A stretch of 64,000 nucleotides of DNA from positions 248,001-312,000 of the forward strand of contig NZ_JMJJ01000004.1 in assembly GCF_000710035.2 (NCBI RefSeq). The letters are read 5' to 3'. Positions 15,317-24,090 of the stretch are shown here, one piece after another. The position numbers and the translations under genes are program-made. The DNA is from Pantoea ananatis LMG 2665. GTDB taxonomy: Bacteria; Pseudomonadota; Gammaproteobacteria; Enterobacterales; Enterobacteriaceae. The number at the start of each line of letters is the position of its first letter. Position 1 is the first letter of the stretch. The notes below the pieces were generated by a model that was given only the letters and a program-made list of their open reading frames with translations, did not search any database and was not told where the DNA came from.

Positions 15317-16582
15317 ATGAAAATGAAATTCACGCTGATTGCGGCGGCACTGCTGGTGGCGCAGCAGGCACAGGCAATTTCGTTGTCCGAGGCCAGCATG
15401 CTGGCAAACAACACCTCGCAGGGATCGTCCAGCCCGGCTTTTAACGCACTTGAATTAAAGGCGCTTGCGGCAGAGCGGGCGGCCATACAACATGGCGCGC
15501 CTGTGCTCAGCCGTGACCAACTCAAGCAGGCGAAGCAGAGTGATAGACTCGCTGACTACCAGTGGCTGAAAGCCAGTGGTTATGATTTCCAGGGGAATGC
15601 GTTGCAAAAGGCAGGTATTGCCCTGTTATCAGGGTTCAGCACGCTGCCGGAAGCGGTACTGGACGCCAATCGTGCCACGGTGACATCAATTAATCTCAAT
15701 GCCACTCAGGGCGAGCGCCATCAGGCGCTGGCGGACGCAGAGGGGATCAGCTATCTCTATTTTCTCGCCGATGCCCTCGGGCCGCGTTTAGGTAAAGCCT
15801 TCCTGGCCGCCTATGACAAAGGCGAAATCAATAAGGCGGCAGCCCTGATCAAAGCCAGTGAAGTCAGTACCGGTGAAGCAAAAAAACATTTTAACTATCC
15901 GCGTCCTTTCCTGCACAAAGGGAATACGATTCATCTGGTGCCGGATGATACGGTGATCAAAGACAATCATCCCTACACGGCCGATGGCGGCTCGTTCCCC
16001 AGCGGGCACACCAACACGGGCTATACCGATGCGCTGCTGCTGGCAGAGATGGTGCCGGAGCGGTTTGAAGCCTTACTGCAACGCGGCGCACGCTACGGCT
16101 ATTCACGGCTGGTTCTGGGCGTACACTACCCGCTCGACGTGATGGGCTCGCGCATGGTGGCGCAATACAACGTTGCCCATTATCTGAACGATGCCGCTTA
16201 TCGGACGTTATTCAACGATGCCCGTCAACAACTGCGTAGCGCGCTGGAAAAAGAGTGTGGAACAACCCTGGCGGCGTGCGCCAAACCTGCCGGTAGCGAT
16301 GATCCTTACGGCAATGGCAGCATGAAGCCGTTTTATCGCTTTACGATGAGCTATAACCTGCCCAAGGTCGCCGGGAACACGGCCAAACTGCGGGTACCGG
16401 ACGGGGCCGAGGTGCTGCTGGAAACGGCCTTACCACAGCTGTCCGCAAAACAGCGCCGTGAACTGATGGTGAAAAGTGCCTTATCTGCCGGTTATCCGCT
16501 GGGTGGACCGGGCGCCGATCAGGCATTCTGGCAGAGGCTGGATCTGGACGCCGCTTACGCACAGGCCAAATCCCACAGATAA
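15317..16582 (+). CDS. Exported PAP2-family acid phosphatase
   Basis: A 421-residue periplasmic or secreted phosphatase. Signal peptide of 20 residues (ending AQA). The three PAP2 motifs are intact: K-H-F-N-Y-P-R-P (K-x6-R-P type), P-S-G-H at 228-231, and S-R-L-V-L-G-V-H-Y-P-L-D (S-R-x5-H-x3-D). The histidine of the third motif is the nucleophile in the family. The protein is much longer than class A bacterial acid phosphatases (about 250 residues), with an extra C-terminal domain of about 130 residues bearing a C-x-x-x-x-x-x-C pair. AAAGGAAT precedes the ATG, and a Pho box lies upstream. A bidirectional terminator follows at once. Confidence 0.92.
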   Translation: MKMKFTLIAAALLVAQQAQAISLSEASMLANNTSQGSSSPAFNALELKALAAERAAIQHGAPVLSRDQLKQAKQSDRLADYQWLKASGYDFQGNALQKAGIALLSGFSTLPEAVLDANRATVTSINLNATQGERHQALADAEGISYLYFLADALGPRLGKAFLAAYDKGEINKAAALIKASEVSTGEAKKHFNYPRPFLHKGNTIHLVPDDTVIKDNHPYTADGGSFPSGHTNTGYTDALLLAEMVPERFEALLQRGARYGYSRLVLGVHYPLDVMGSRMVAQYNVAHYLNDAAYRTLFNDARQQLRSALEKECGTTLAACAKPAGSDDPYGNGSMKPFYRFTMSYNLPKVAGNTAKLRVPDGAEVLLETALPQLSAKQRRELMVKSALSAGYPLGGPGADQAFWQRLDLDAAYAQAKSHR

Positions 16583-16616
16583 AAAACATGGGCGGGAATC
16601 TCCCGCCCATGTTTTT
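16582..16616. terminator. Bidirectional terminator between PAP2 gene and alcohol dehydrogenase
   Basis: Perfect 16-bp arms (AAAAACATGGGCGGGA with its complement) and an ATC loop give T5 on either strand. It overlaps the stop codons of both convergent genes. Confidence 0.92.
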
Positions 16617-17808
16617 ACAGCGTGGCCTGGGTTGGCATCATGCCAGGCACCAGAATAACCTTCCGGCACGCTTCTTCACGCTTTTCAAAAATCTCATAAC
16701 CGCGAGCGGCATCTTCCAGTGGCATATGATGCGTCACGATTTCTTCCGGTGTTAAATGCCCTTTTTCAATCAAATTCAACAGATCGGGCAGGTAAGCATG
16801 CACATGCGTCTGGCCCATTTTAAAGGTCAGGCCCTTGTCAAACGCATCGCCAAACAGGAAACCATGAATAAATCCCGCATACACGCCGGGCACGCTGACA
16901 ATGCCGCCACGGCGAACCGCAGCGATGCATTGACGTAACGCTTTGCCGCTGCTGCCTTCTAGCTTCAGGTTGGTTAGCACTGTTTCGGTCATGCTGCCTT
17001 TGGCTTCAAAACCCACCGCGTCAATCACGCCGTCCACACCGCGGTGTCCCGCGCTGTGCTCAATAATCCAGGCGGCGGGATCGTCGTTGTTATCAAAGTT
17101 GATGGGGATCACGCCGTAGCGCTCTCTGGCAAAATTCAGCCGGTAGTCATTGTGATCGATCATGTAGATCTGCTCTGCACCTTCCAGTCGGGCACAGGCG
17201 GCACTGAGCAGGCCCACAGGACCTGCGCCAAAAATAGCGACGCTCGATCCCTGTTTAATCTCGGCATTTTTCACCGCCTGCCAGGCGGTAGGCAAAATGT
17301 CGGACAGGAACAGAACCTTTTCGTCTGAAAGGGTGTTCGGCACTTTAAAAGGGCCGGCGTTGGCCTTAGGCACGCGCACGTATTCTGCCTGACCACCGGG
17401 CACTCCGCCATAGAGTTTGCTGTAGCCAAACAGGGCCGCCGGCGGCGTGATGCTTTTGCGGTTTAGCGCCGCGCCTTTGCCGCTGTTGGTGTTTTCACAC
17501 GCGGCATACTGATGCAGATGACAAAAAAAGCAGTCACCGCAGGCGATAACAAACGGGATCACCACGCGGTCGCCTTTTGCCACGGCCGTTACCGCACTGC
17601 CGGCTTCCACCACTTCACCCATGAACTCGTGGCCGAAAATATCGCCATGATCGGTGCCGGGAATTTTTCCTCGATAAAGGTGCAGGTCAGAGCCACAGAT
17701 CGCCGTGGCCGTTACGCGCAGAATAATATCATCGGCGGCTTCCAGTCCGGGATCGGCAACGTTATCAACGCTGACTTTATGAGGGCCGTGATAGGTTAAC
17801 GCTTTCAT
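16615..17808 (-). CDS. Zinc-dependent alcohol dehydrogenase (formaldehyde-dehydrogenase-like MDR)
   Basis: A 397-residue medium-chain dehydrogenase. Catalytic zinc ligands C38 (A-I-C-G-S-D) and H60-E61 (F-G-H-E-F) are present, as is the structural zinc cluster C-x-x-C-x-x-C-x7-C around residue 90. The NAD(P) site is G-A-G-P-V-G-L-L near residue 190. Length and the insert after the zinc cluster resemble glutathione-independent formaldehyde dehydrogenase and its uncharacterised relatives. The natural substrate is unknown. AGGAG lies 8 nt before the ATG. The gene is monocistronic, divergent from sdaC. Confidence 0.88.
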   Translation of the reverse strand: MKALTYHGPHKVSVDNVADPGLEAADDIILRVTATAICGSDLHLYRGKIPGTDHGDIFGHEFMGEVVEAGSAVTAVAKGDRVVIPFVIACGDCFFCHLHQYAACENTNSGKGAALNRKSITPPAALFGYSKLYGGVPGGQAEYVRVPKANAGPFKVPNTLSDEKVLFLSDILPTAWQAVKNAEIKQGSSVAIFGAGPVGLLSAACARLEGAEQIYMIDHNDYRLNFARERYGVIPINFDNNDDPAAWIIEHSAGHRGVDGVIDAVGFEAKGSMTETVLTNLKLEGSSGKALRQCIAAVRRGGIVSVPGVYAGFIHGFLFGDAFDKGLTFKMGQTHVHAYLPDLLNLIEKGHLTPEEIVTHHMPLEDAARGYEIFEKREEACRKVILVPGMMPTQATL

Positions 17809-18079
17809 AGAGTCGACTCCTGTAAATCACTGGACGGCAACCGCCGATCGGGCGGCTGCAGCATTAACAGCGCGGTTGAGCGCACTGTCCTGTCCAAAAT
17901 GTTAAAGGTGATTGAAGTGTAGTGAGGAAAAAATGGGTAAGCAGAGCGGTATCCGCAAACTATGGCGGACGGGGCAGGCCGTAACGCCGTCATCACACGT
18001 TTTCCCCTGTTTTTGCCGGAAAGATGCACGATATGGCGCTTAACTTGAATTTTTACCGTCAGATAGTGTAAAAAATGGG

Positions 18080-18095
18080 GCGCAATCGATTACGT
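18080..18095. promoter_or_regulatory. PurR-like palindrome upstream of sdaC
   Basis: GCGCAATCGATTACGT matches 12 of 16 positions of the PurR consensus ACGCAAACGTTTGCGT and is centred on CG, as LacI/PurR-family operators are. It lies about 115 nt before the sdaC start in the 402-nt gap 17809-18210, which otherwise shows nothing I recognise. A link between serine uptake and purine/one-carbon demand would make sense, but binding is unproven. Confidence 0.35.
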
Positions 18096-18210
18096 CCTGA
18101 CGGGACGGGCTGAATCTGGCAGGTTGCACACATGCGTTGATGGCGAAAAACGCCAACCCTTTACCCGCTGCAAGCCTTGATTCAGGCTGATGCATATTCT
18201 GGAAGATCTG

Positions 18211-19497
18211 ATGAAAACCTCGCAAACCCGCACGCTGGAAACCCCTCACGTTAATGATGAAACTGGCTGGCGAAAAACGGATACCGTCTGGATGCTGGGT
18301 TTATATGGCACCGCTATCGGTGCGGGCGTGTTGTTTCTGCCGATCAATGCGGGCATGGGGGGACTGTTACCCTTGATCGTTATGGCGGTGCTGGCGTTTC
18401 CCTTGACCTTCTTTGCCCATCGGGCCTTAACGCGTTTTGTCCTCTCTGGCAGCAATCCGGCAGGGGATATCACCGACGTGGTTGAAGAGCATTTTGGCGA
18501 AGGGGCGGGCAAACTGATTACGCTGCTCTATTTTTTTGCCATTTACCCTATTTTGCTGATGTACAGCGTAGCCATGACTAATACCGTTGAAAGCCTGATG
18601 GTGAACCAACTGGGCCTGGTGCCGCCGCCGCGTGCGCTCCTGTCGTTGATATTGATTATCGGCATGATGACGGTGGTGCGCTTTGGCAAAAGCATGATTG
18701 TGAAAGCGATGAGCGTCCTGGTTTATCCGTTTGTCGCCGTGTTGATGCTGATGGCGTGTTGTCTGATTCCTTACTGGCACGGGGCCGCACTGGAAACCCT
18801 CAATACGGGCAGCGGGCGCAATCTGTGGATGACGCTGTGGCTTGCCCTGCCGGTCATGGTATTCTCGTTTAATCACTCGCCAATCATCTCCTCGTTCGCC
18901 CTGGCGAAGCGGCAGGAGTACGGCGAGCAGGCCGAGCGAAAATGCTCCCGGATTCTGGCCTGCGCGCACCTTTTGATGGTGCTTACCGTGATGTTCTTTG
19001 TCTTCAGCTGCGTACTCAGCCTCTCGCCGCAAGACTTACAGTCCGCTAAAGCGCAAAACATTTCGATCTTGTCCTACCTTGCCAACCATTTTAATGCGCC
19101 GCTTATCGCCTGGATTGGGCCGTTGATAGCCGTGGTGGCGATCACCAAGTCATTCCTCGGCCACTATCTGGGCGCACGTGAAGGGTTCAACGGCATGGTG
19201 AATAAAGCGCTCCGTAGCCGGGGCAAAGCGTTAGCCCCTGACAGGCTGAATCGTCTGACGGCCGTGTTTATGCTGCTGACAACCTGGCTGGTGGCAACGC
19301 TCGATCCCAATATCCTCAAAATGATTGAAACGCTGGGCGGCCCGATCATTGCCGTAATTCTGTTTTTGATGCCGATGTACGCTATCCAGCGGGTGCCCGC
19401 TATGCGTCAATACAGTGGCAAACTCAGTAATCTGTTTGTGATGCTCGCCGGTCTGATCGCCATTTCGGCCATTTTTTATTCGCTGCTTAAGGCGTAA
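18211..19497 (+). CDS. sdaC: Serine:H+ symporter SdaC
   Basis: A 428-residue inner-membrane transporter (HAAAP family), one residue shorter than E. coli SdaC and very close to it throughout: W-R-K-T-D-T-V-W-M-L-G-L-Y-G-T-A-I-G at the N terminus, F-S-F-N-H-S-P-I-I-S-S-F-A mid-protein, and F-L-G-H-Y-L-G-A-R-E-G-F-N-G-M later. About eleven membrane segments. It imports L-serine with protons. ATG 18211 is chosen over 18190 because GGAAG lies 6 nt upstream and the length matches. In E. coli it precedes sdaB (serine deaminase); here no deaminase follows, so it is uncoupled from that operon. Confidence 0.95.
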   Translation: MKTSQTRTLETPHVNDETGWRKTDTVWMLGLYGTAIGAGVLFLPINAGMGGLLPLIVMAVLAFPLTFFAHRALTRFVLSGSNPAGDITDVVEEHFGEGAGKLITLLYFFAIYPILLMYSVAMTNTVESLMVNQLGLVPPPRALLSLILIIGMMTVVRFGKSMIVKAMSVLVYPFVAVLMLMACCLIPYWHGAALETLNTGSGRNLWMTLWLALPVMVFSFNHSPIISSFALAKRQEYGEQAERKCSRILACAHLLMVLTVMFFVFSCVLSLSPQDLQSAKAQNISILSYLANHFNAPLIAWIGPLIAVVAITKSFLGHYLGAREGFNGMVNKALRSRGKALAPDRLNRLTAVFMLLTTWLVATLDPNILKMIETLGGPIIAVILFLMPMYAIQRVPAMRQYSGKLSNLFVMLAGLIAISAIFYSLLKA

Positions 19498-19513
19498 TTC
19501 TCATTGATATTAA

Positions 19514-19546
19514 GGCGCCGTCCGATCCTTATGCCGGGACGGCGCC
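19514..19546 (+). terminator. Strong GC hairpin after sdaC
   Basis: Perfect 10-bp arms GGCGCCGTCC and GGACGGCGCC, 17 nt after the stop. The T tract is missing, so it may be a 3'-stabilising or Rho-assisted structure. Confidence 0.5.
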
Positions 19547-19620
19547 AACCTGAGACAGCGTTCAGACGTATTCATTAAACAAAGGTTTATATTTGTTACG
19601 AATTAGCATGGTAAAGTTAA

Positions 19621-19635
19621 CGAGAATAATTCTTA
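19621..19635. promoter_or_regulatory. Fur-like box before substrate-binding protein
   Basis: CGAGAATAATTCTTA matches 11 of 15 positions of the 7-1-7 Fur motif TGATAATNATTATCA. It ends 22 nt before the start codon of the binding-protein gene, where a bound repressor would block transcription or early elongation. Confidence 0.5.
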
Positions 19636-19657
19636 TTTCTCAACAGGGTTAATAAAC

Positions 19658-20752
19658 ATGAAATTCGGTATTTTTGCAGCCACGTTGCTGGCCTCAACGG
19701 TCTGTTCGGCCACCACCTATCCTCTGACCGTAACGGATGTGGATGGACAGACGATTACGCTGCAGAAAGAACCTCAGCACGTCATTCTCCAGGACGGGCG
19801 AGACATCATGACGCTGGCGCTGCTGGACCGGGATAACCCTTTTAAACGGGTTGTGGCATGGAATAACCTGCCAAAGAAACAGGATACGCAAACCTGGGCG
19901 CTGCTGAAGAAAACCTGGCCGCAGGCTGAGAAGATTGTGGATATGGGCTTCAACGATCAGGGGCAGGTGAACCTCGAAAGCGTGTTGGCAAAGAAACCGG
20001 ATATCATGATTGCGCAGTTGCGTGCCAAACCTGCGCTGATGCAGTCGGGAGTGCTGACCACGCTCAAAAGCCTGAACATCCCGGTCGTGTTTGTTGACTA
20101 TGAACTGCATCCTAAAGAAAACACCGTGCCGGGTATTACGCTGCTGGGTAAAGTGCTGAACCGTGAAGCCGAGGCGAAGGCCTACACCGATTTTTACCAG
20201 CAGCACTGGCAGAATCTGCAGAAGGGCATTGACCAGGTTAAAACCAAACCCACCGTCTTTATTGAACCGATAGCCGGTAACAGCGACAGCTGCTGCTTTA
20301 CGCATAGCCACAGCGGCTGGGGTGGACTGGTGGAAGCGGTCGGCGGCAAAAATATCGGATCGACTTTGCTGCCGGGTAACGCAGGTTTTGTTTCCCTTGA
20401 GAAAATCATTGCCATGAAGCCGGACGTTTACATCATGACGGGGTCAAAACGTTCCAACAGTAATGTACTGCCGTTCGGTTACGGATCGGACAGGAAAGCG
20501 GTGGCGGCAACCTTTACGACGTTGTTGAAGCGTACAGGATTAGCGCAGATTGAGCCGGTAAAACAGGGGCGCACCTACGGGATCTATCACCACTTCTACA
20601 ACCATCCTTACAACATTATCGGGATGGAGATTCTGGCAAAAGATTTGTATCCAAAGCAGTTTAGTCAGCTCGATCCGGTGGCGGATTACCATCAAATCAT
20701 CCGCAGGTTTACAAAATTACCGGATGCGCCTGTGCTGCTGAGTTACCCCTGA
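19658..20752 (+). CDS. Periplasmic substrate-binding protein of iron/siderophore ABC type
   Basis: A 364-residue exported protein with an 18-residue signal peptide (ending CSA). It has the TroA/FecB-type cluster 2 binding-protein fold: Y-P-L-T-V-T-D-V-D-G-Q-T at the mature start, K-K-P-D-I-M-I-A ending the first lobe, a long helix linking lobes, and M-K-P-D-V-Y-I-M in the second. The substrate is most likely ferric siderophore or heme, which fits the Fur-like box. No permease or ATPase gene is adjacent, so it must use components encoded elsewhere. An unusual C-C pair (DSCCF) lies in the hinge region. Confidence 0.82.
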   Translation: MKFGIFAATLLASTVCSATTYPLTVTDVDGQTITLQKEPQHVILQDGRDIMTLALLDRDNPFKRVVAWNNLPKKQDTQTWALLKKTWPQAEKIVDMGFNDQGQVNLESVLAKKPDIMIAQLRAKPALMQSGVLTTLKSLNIPVVFVDYELHPKENTVPGITLLGKVLNREAEAKAYTDFYQQHWQNLQKGIDQVKTKPTVFIEPIAGNSDSCCFTHSHSGWGGLVEAVGGKNIGSTLLPGNAGFVSLEKIIAMKPDVYIMTGSKRSNSNVLPFGYGSDRKAVAATFTTLLKRTGLAQIEPVKQGRTYGIYHHFYNHPYNIIGMEILAKDLYPKQFSQLDPVADYHQIIRRFTKLPDAPVLLSYP

Positions 20753-20757
20753 TGGTC

Positions 20758-20790
20758 ATCCGTTCAGGCGTACAGCGCGCCTGAACGGAT
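20758..20790 (+). terminator. Hairpin terminating the binding-protein gene
   Basis: Perfect 13-bp arms ATCCGTTCAGGCG and CGCCTGAACGGAT around a 7-nt loop, 5 nt after the stop. Followed by AAAA rather than T, so the T tract is on the other strand. Confidence 0.55.
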
Positions 20791-21243
20791 AAAACTGAAC
20801 ACCCGTTTTCAGGTTTGCGATGTGCAGCGGTGTATTTCTTATTGGATCAAACCGGCATGAAAATATATCCGCGCCGTTTTTCATCCAACTGTCATTAACC
20901 AGAGGTTATTATTTCATCCCGACACTTGTGATGTGGTGTTGTCTGCTTTGCTTCTCCCTTTTTCTCTTAAGGGGCATTTTCCAGTTTACTGGCTTTGACG
21001 ATAACTTCCCGATCTCAGGATCGGGGTTTTATTTTGATGCCTCGCCAGGTTTGAGTCCCCAAACGATTTTCCGCAAGGTATCTGTGTTTCACGCCTGATG
21101 CAGCGTGCCTGACGAGAGAGAGACGCCGTCCGCGCCTGTTTAGCGCGCTGACTTTTAAGAGTTTTGGTCATTCTTATTTCTTCCAGTTACGACAATAGTA
21201 ATGGCAACGGCGCTGAGTCGCCGTTACCACTGGAGGCAGTACC
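20791..21243. other. Gap without a supported gene
   Basis: A 92-codon frame at 20820-21098 has no ribosome site and no recognisable domain, and I do not call it. The segment just before 21244 probably carries the promoter of the RcnB/CigR-like gene. Confidence 0.6.
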
Positions 21244-21678
21244 ATGAAAAAAATAAAATCAGGTTTGATTATCGCCCTTTTAGCATACAGCACGATGTAC
21301 AGCAGCCCTGGGCTGGCACAGGGGCCTGGCGGCCCAGACGGTCCGTGGCATCATCCTGGCCGCGGTCCCGACGGCGATGGCCCGCCAGGCCTGGATCGCG
21401 ATGGACCTCCCGGCCACCGGCCTGGCCCGCCACCGCCAGATGTGCGGCGCGATTATCATCACGATCGCTTTGCCTGGCGCGGTCATGAGTTTCGCCGTGG
21501 TGGCCCTGTACCGCGAGAGTACTGCGGTGAAGATTATCGGGTTGATGACTGGCGTGAGCGTGGTCTGAGAGAACCGCCGCCGGGTCAGCACTGGGCCGAC
21601 ATCGACGGTAACTATGTATTGATTGCCGCCGCCACCGGCATTATTACCTCGTTAATCCTGAATAACGCGTTTCAATAG
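21244..21678 (+). CDS. RcnB/CigR-family exported protein
   Basis: A 144-residue exported protein. Signal peptide of 25 residues (ending GLA). The N-terminal mature half (residues 26-65) is built of Gly, Pro, Asp, Arg and His in short repeats such as D-G-P-P-G and is likely disordered and possibly metal-binding. The C-terminal half has the family pattern P-R-E-Y, D-Y-R-V-D-D-W-R-E-R-G-L, P-P-P-G-Q-H-W and a final hydrophobic helix with G-x-I. RcnB links to periplasmic nickel/cobalt homeostasis and CigR to Salmonella virulence control; which role applies here cannot be told. GGAGG precedes the ATG. Confidence 0.82.
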   Translation: MKKIKSGLIIALLAYSTMYSSPGLAQGPGGPDGPWHHPGRGPDGDGPPGLDRDGPPGHRPGPPPPDVRRDYHHDRFAWRGHEFRRGGPVPREYCGEDYRVDDWRERGLREPPPGQHWADIDGNYVLIAAATGIITSLILNNAFQ

Positions 21679-21685
21679 CGACACA

Positions 21686-21711
21686 GGGATGGCCGATGCC
21701 ATCCCTTTTTT
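21686..21711 (+). terminator. Rho-independent terminator
   Basis: GGGATGGC and GCCATCCC arms with a CGAT loop and six T. It ends the RcnB/CigR-like gene. Confidence 0.88.
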
Positions 21712-21781
21712 ATGCACCGAACGCCCGTTACCAGGCTATTCTGACAGTTAATCCTGAACGTTTACCGGCTAAGGAGTTCTG

Positions 21782-22633
21782 ATGACCACGGTTAAGATGG
21801 TTGCTGTTGATATGGATGGCACCTTTCTGGATGACAAAAAGCAGTATAACCGCGCGCGGTTCCTCGCCTGTTACCACCAGCTCACTCAGCGACATATCAA
21901 ATTTGTCGTGGCCAGCGGCAATCAATACCATCAACTCCGCTCATTTTTCCCTGAGATCGCCAGTGAGATTGCGTTTGTCGCAGAAAACGGCGCGTTAATT
22001 ATCGATCGTGATGAAGAACTGTTCTGCGGTGCTTTTAGCCGCAATGACATCGATGCGGTACTCGATACGCTTGAAAATGGCCACTATCCTGATCTGCGCT
22101 ATCTGCTTTGCGGACGTGAGAGCGCCTACTACTTCGAAGGGATGGATGAGAAGTGGCTGGTCAAGATGCGGCATTATTGCCACCGACTCAGGCCCATTCG
22201 TTCTCTTGATGAGGTTGCCGACGACAGGATACTTAAGTTTGCCCTTAATCTGTCGGATGAGTATGTCGAGCCTTTAATGGCGGATATCCAGCGCCTGCAC
22301 GAAGGTTCGGCGGCGGCGACGTCGAGCGGGCACGGTTCGGTTGACTTAATCGTTCCTGGTCAGCATAAAGCTAACGGCCTGAACCTGCTGGCGCAGCGCT
22401 GGGGCATTTCTCACGATCGGGTACTGGCCTTTGGCGACGGCGGTAACGATCTCGAGATGCTGCAGCAGTCGGGTTTCAGTTTCGCGATGAGCAATGCGCC
22501 GCAGCGGGTTAAAGACGCCGCGCGCTTCCTGGCACCCGCGAATAATGATGAAGGTGTGCTACAGGTGATCGAGCAAATGCTTGCAGGTGAAACGCCCTTT
22601 AGCGGGGCGGAACAGGGGGAATGTGCGGGCTAA
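21782..22633 (+). CDS. ybiV: Sugar phosphatase SupH/YbiV (HAD-IIB, Cof type)
   Basis: A 283-residue HAD-superfamily phosphatase. The nucleophile motif is D10-x-D12-G-T; motif II is V-V-A-S-G-N-Q-Y; the C2B cap lies in the middle; and the final motif is F-G-D-G-G-N-D-x-E-M-L. It matches E. coli YbiV/SupH across its length, including K-F-V-V-A-S-G-N-Q-Y and F-V-A-E-N-G-A-L. In E. coli the enzyme dephosphorylates sugar phosphates such as fructose-1-phosphate, ribose-5-phosphate and glucose-6-phosphate. An AAGGAG ribosome site precedes the ATG. The gene is monocistronic and convergent with the iron alcohol dehydrogenase. The last 15 residues extend past the E. coli protein. Confidence 0.92.
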   Translation: MTTVKMVAVDMDGTFLDDKKQYNRARFLACYHQLTQRHIKFVVASGNQYHQLRSFFPEIASEIAFVAENGALIIDRDEELFCGAFSRNDIDAVLDTLENGHYPDLRYLLCGRESAYYFEGMDEKWLVKMRHYCHRLRPIRSLDEVADDRILKFALNLSDEYVEPLMADIQRLHEGSAAATSSGHGSVDLIVPGQHKANGLNLLAQRWGISHDRVLAFGDGGNDLEMLQQSGFSFAMSNAPQRVKDAARFLAPANNDEGVLQVIEQMLAGETPFSGAEQGECAG

Positions 22634-22652
22634 AACACCGCCCGCACTACGC

Positions 22653-23801
22653 TTAGGCGCTGACCGGCCAGGCGCGCGTAATCATGTCGCGCATCTCATC
22701 TTTGCTGTAGCTGACGAGGCTGTTTTTACTGTTGGCCCGGGCCAGGATCCAGTCGATATCCGACGGGCTTAACGTTGGCCCCTCCTGCCAGAACGTCATA
22801 ATGGCTGAGCGTTGTAGCCAGGCTTTGAGATAGCGCGCGGGTGAATCGGTCTCCTCGTCAAAAAGCTGCGCATGCATGTCATCCATGAGCTGACGCTGGC
22901 GCGCATGCTGGCTGTCTGCAAGATGATCCAGAAACGTGAACAGCAGCCTGCCGCAGACTTCACCATGATGGAAGGGTTTAATCGCGCCCAGCTCTCCGGC
23001 GATGCCGTGTATTACGCCCAGCCCCGCGCTGCTCAGGCTGACACCGCCCAACCAGGACGCCATCATCATCGCCTCACGCGCGCGATCGCCGGTTTCGTCT
23101 TGCTGGTTTTGCCGAGGCCATCCCTGAATAAACTGACGCAGTCCGGTAAGGGCTAACTGGCGCGTAAAGAGGTTGCCCTTGCTGGAAAGATAGGCTTCAA
23201 ATAAATGGGTAAACGCGTCGATTCCACAGGTGGCCAGCACCTTATCGGGGGCGCCCTTAAGCAAGTCGGGATCGAGAATCGCGACCTGTGGCACGAACAC
23301 CGGATGGCGTAACGATGCTTTTATCTGGATATCCCGCTGGTCAGTCACGACGGCGTTCTGCGTGACCTCACTGCCGGTGCCCGCCGTGGTGGGAATCGCG
23401 ATGAGCGGCAAGGTAACGGCGCTGACTGCCGTGTCTCCGACTTTTTCCAGGTAGCGGGCGGTGGGAAGCGGGTGCTGAATCATGGCGCTGAAGGCCTTGG
23501 CGGCATCCAGAACACTGCCGCCTCCTACGGCGATAACCCGATCGACATGGCCGCGCCAGCGCGCCACCCAGCCATCAATATCGGCAGGCGAGGCCTCGTT
23601 GCTCACAATTTCATAACCCACAATGTGATCGTTCAGCGTGGTTTTAATTCGGGCATAGGCGCCGCCCTGTAAGAACGAACGGCCGCAAAAGAGCAGGGTA
23701 GCCTGGGGTTGGGCGGCCAACAGGGGAATCAGTTTGTTAAGGCTTCCCTGGCCGAAAAGGGTTTGTTGATTGCTGTACAGCTCACTCAGATTGTCACTCA
23801 C
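22653..23801 (-). CDS. Iron-containing alcohol dehydrogenase
   Basis: A 382-residue group III (Fe-ADH) dehydrogenase. The dinucleotide site G-G-G-S-V-L-D-A-A-K is near residue 93. The family signature I-P-T-T-A-G-T-G-S-E is near residue 136. Metal ligands are in G-I-D-A-F-T-H, G-V-I-H-G and P-F-H-H-G-E. The GTG start has AAAAGGA upstream. The gene is divergent from gntT across a 289-nt region with GntR operators, so it may be co-regulated and act on a gluconate-related or other sugar-acid alcohol or aldehyde; that is inference. The exact substrate is unknown. Confidence 0.88.
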   Translation of the reverse strand: MSDNLSELYSNQQTLFGQGSLNKLIPLLAAQPQATLLFCGRSFLQGGAYARIKTTLNDHIVGYEIVSNEASPADIDGWVARWRGHVDRVIAVGGGSVLDAAKAFSAMIQHPLPTARYLEKVGDTAVSAVTLPLIAIPTTAGTGSEVTQNAVVTDQRDIQIKASLRHPVFVPQVAILDPDLLKGAPDKVLATCGIDAFTHLFEAYLSSKGNLFTRQLALTGLRQFIQGWPRQNQQDETGDRAREAMMMASWLGGVSLSSAGLGVIHGIAGELGAIKPFHHGEVCGRLLFTFLDHLADSQHARQRQLMDDMHAQLFDEETDSPARYLKAWLQRSAIMTFWQEGPTLSPSDIDWILARANSKNSLVSYSKDEMRDMITRAWPVSA

Positions 23802-23950
23802 CAGCGCATCCTTTTATATCTTCGCTAAAATCTGAGTGTAACGAAAAGCGGGCGATCGGCCCCGCGAAACTTTCTTATAGCGAGGGGAGCAAAAGTTGAT
23901 CGTCTTCGCAAAACGCAAATTCAACGACGTGGAGTGATGCTTTAACACGG

Positions 23951-23980
23951 ATGTTACCCTTAACATGTTATCGGTAACAG
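23951..23980. promoter_or_regulatory. Two abutting GntR operators
   Basis: ATGTTACCCTTAACAT (23951-23966) fits the GntR operator ATGTTA-N4-TAACAT perfectly. ATGTTATCGGTAACAG (23965-23980) overlaps it by 2 bp with one mismatch. A further ATGTTA half-site follows at 23992-23997. They lie about 110 nt before gntT and 150 nt before the divergent dehydrogenase. Confidence 0.85.
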
Positions 23981-24090
23981 GGGTTGTCAAAATGTTACGA
24001 CCATGGCAGCGCCCCAATTTTGCGCGTCCTCCGGGACGACGATAACAAAGCGGCACTGAGAAGATTCAGAGCATCAGGTGGAGAAAAATT

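Noticed and set aside
18427..19032. 201-codon frame antisense to sdaC
   Set aside because: Shadow of the sdaC coding frame; composition is His/Gln/Arg-rich as expected of an antisense frame.
20820..21098. 92-codon plus-strand frame after the binding-protein gene
   Set aside because: No ribosome site, no recognisable domain and odd composition; it spans a region that more likely carries a promoter.
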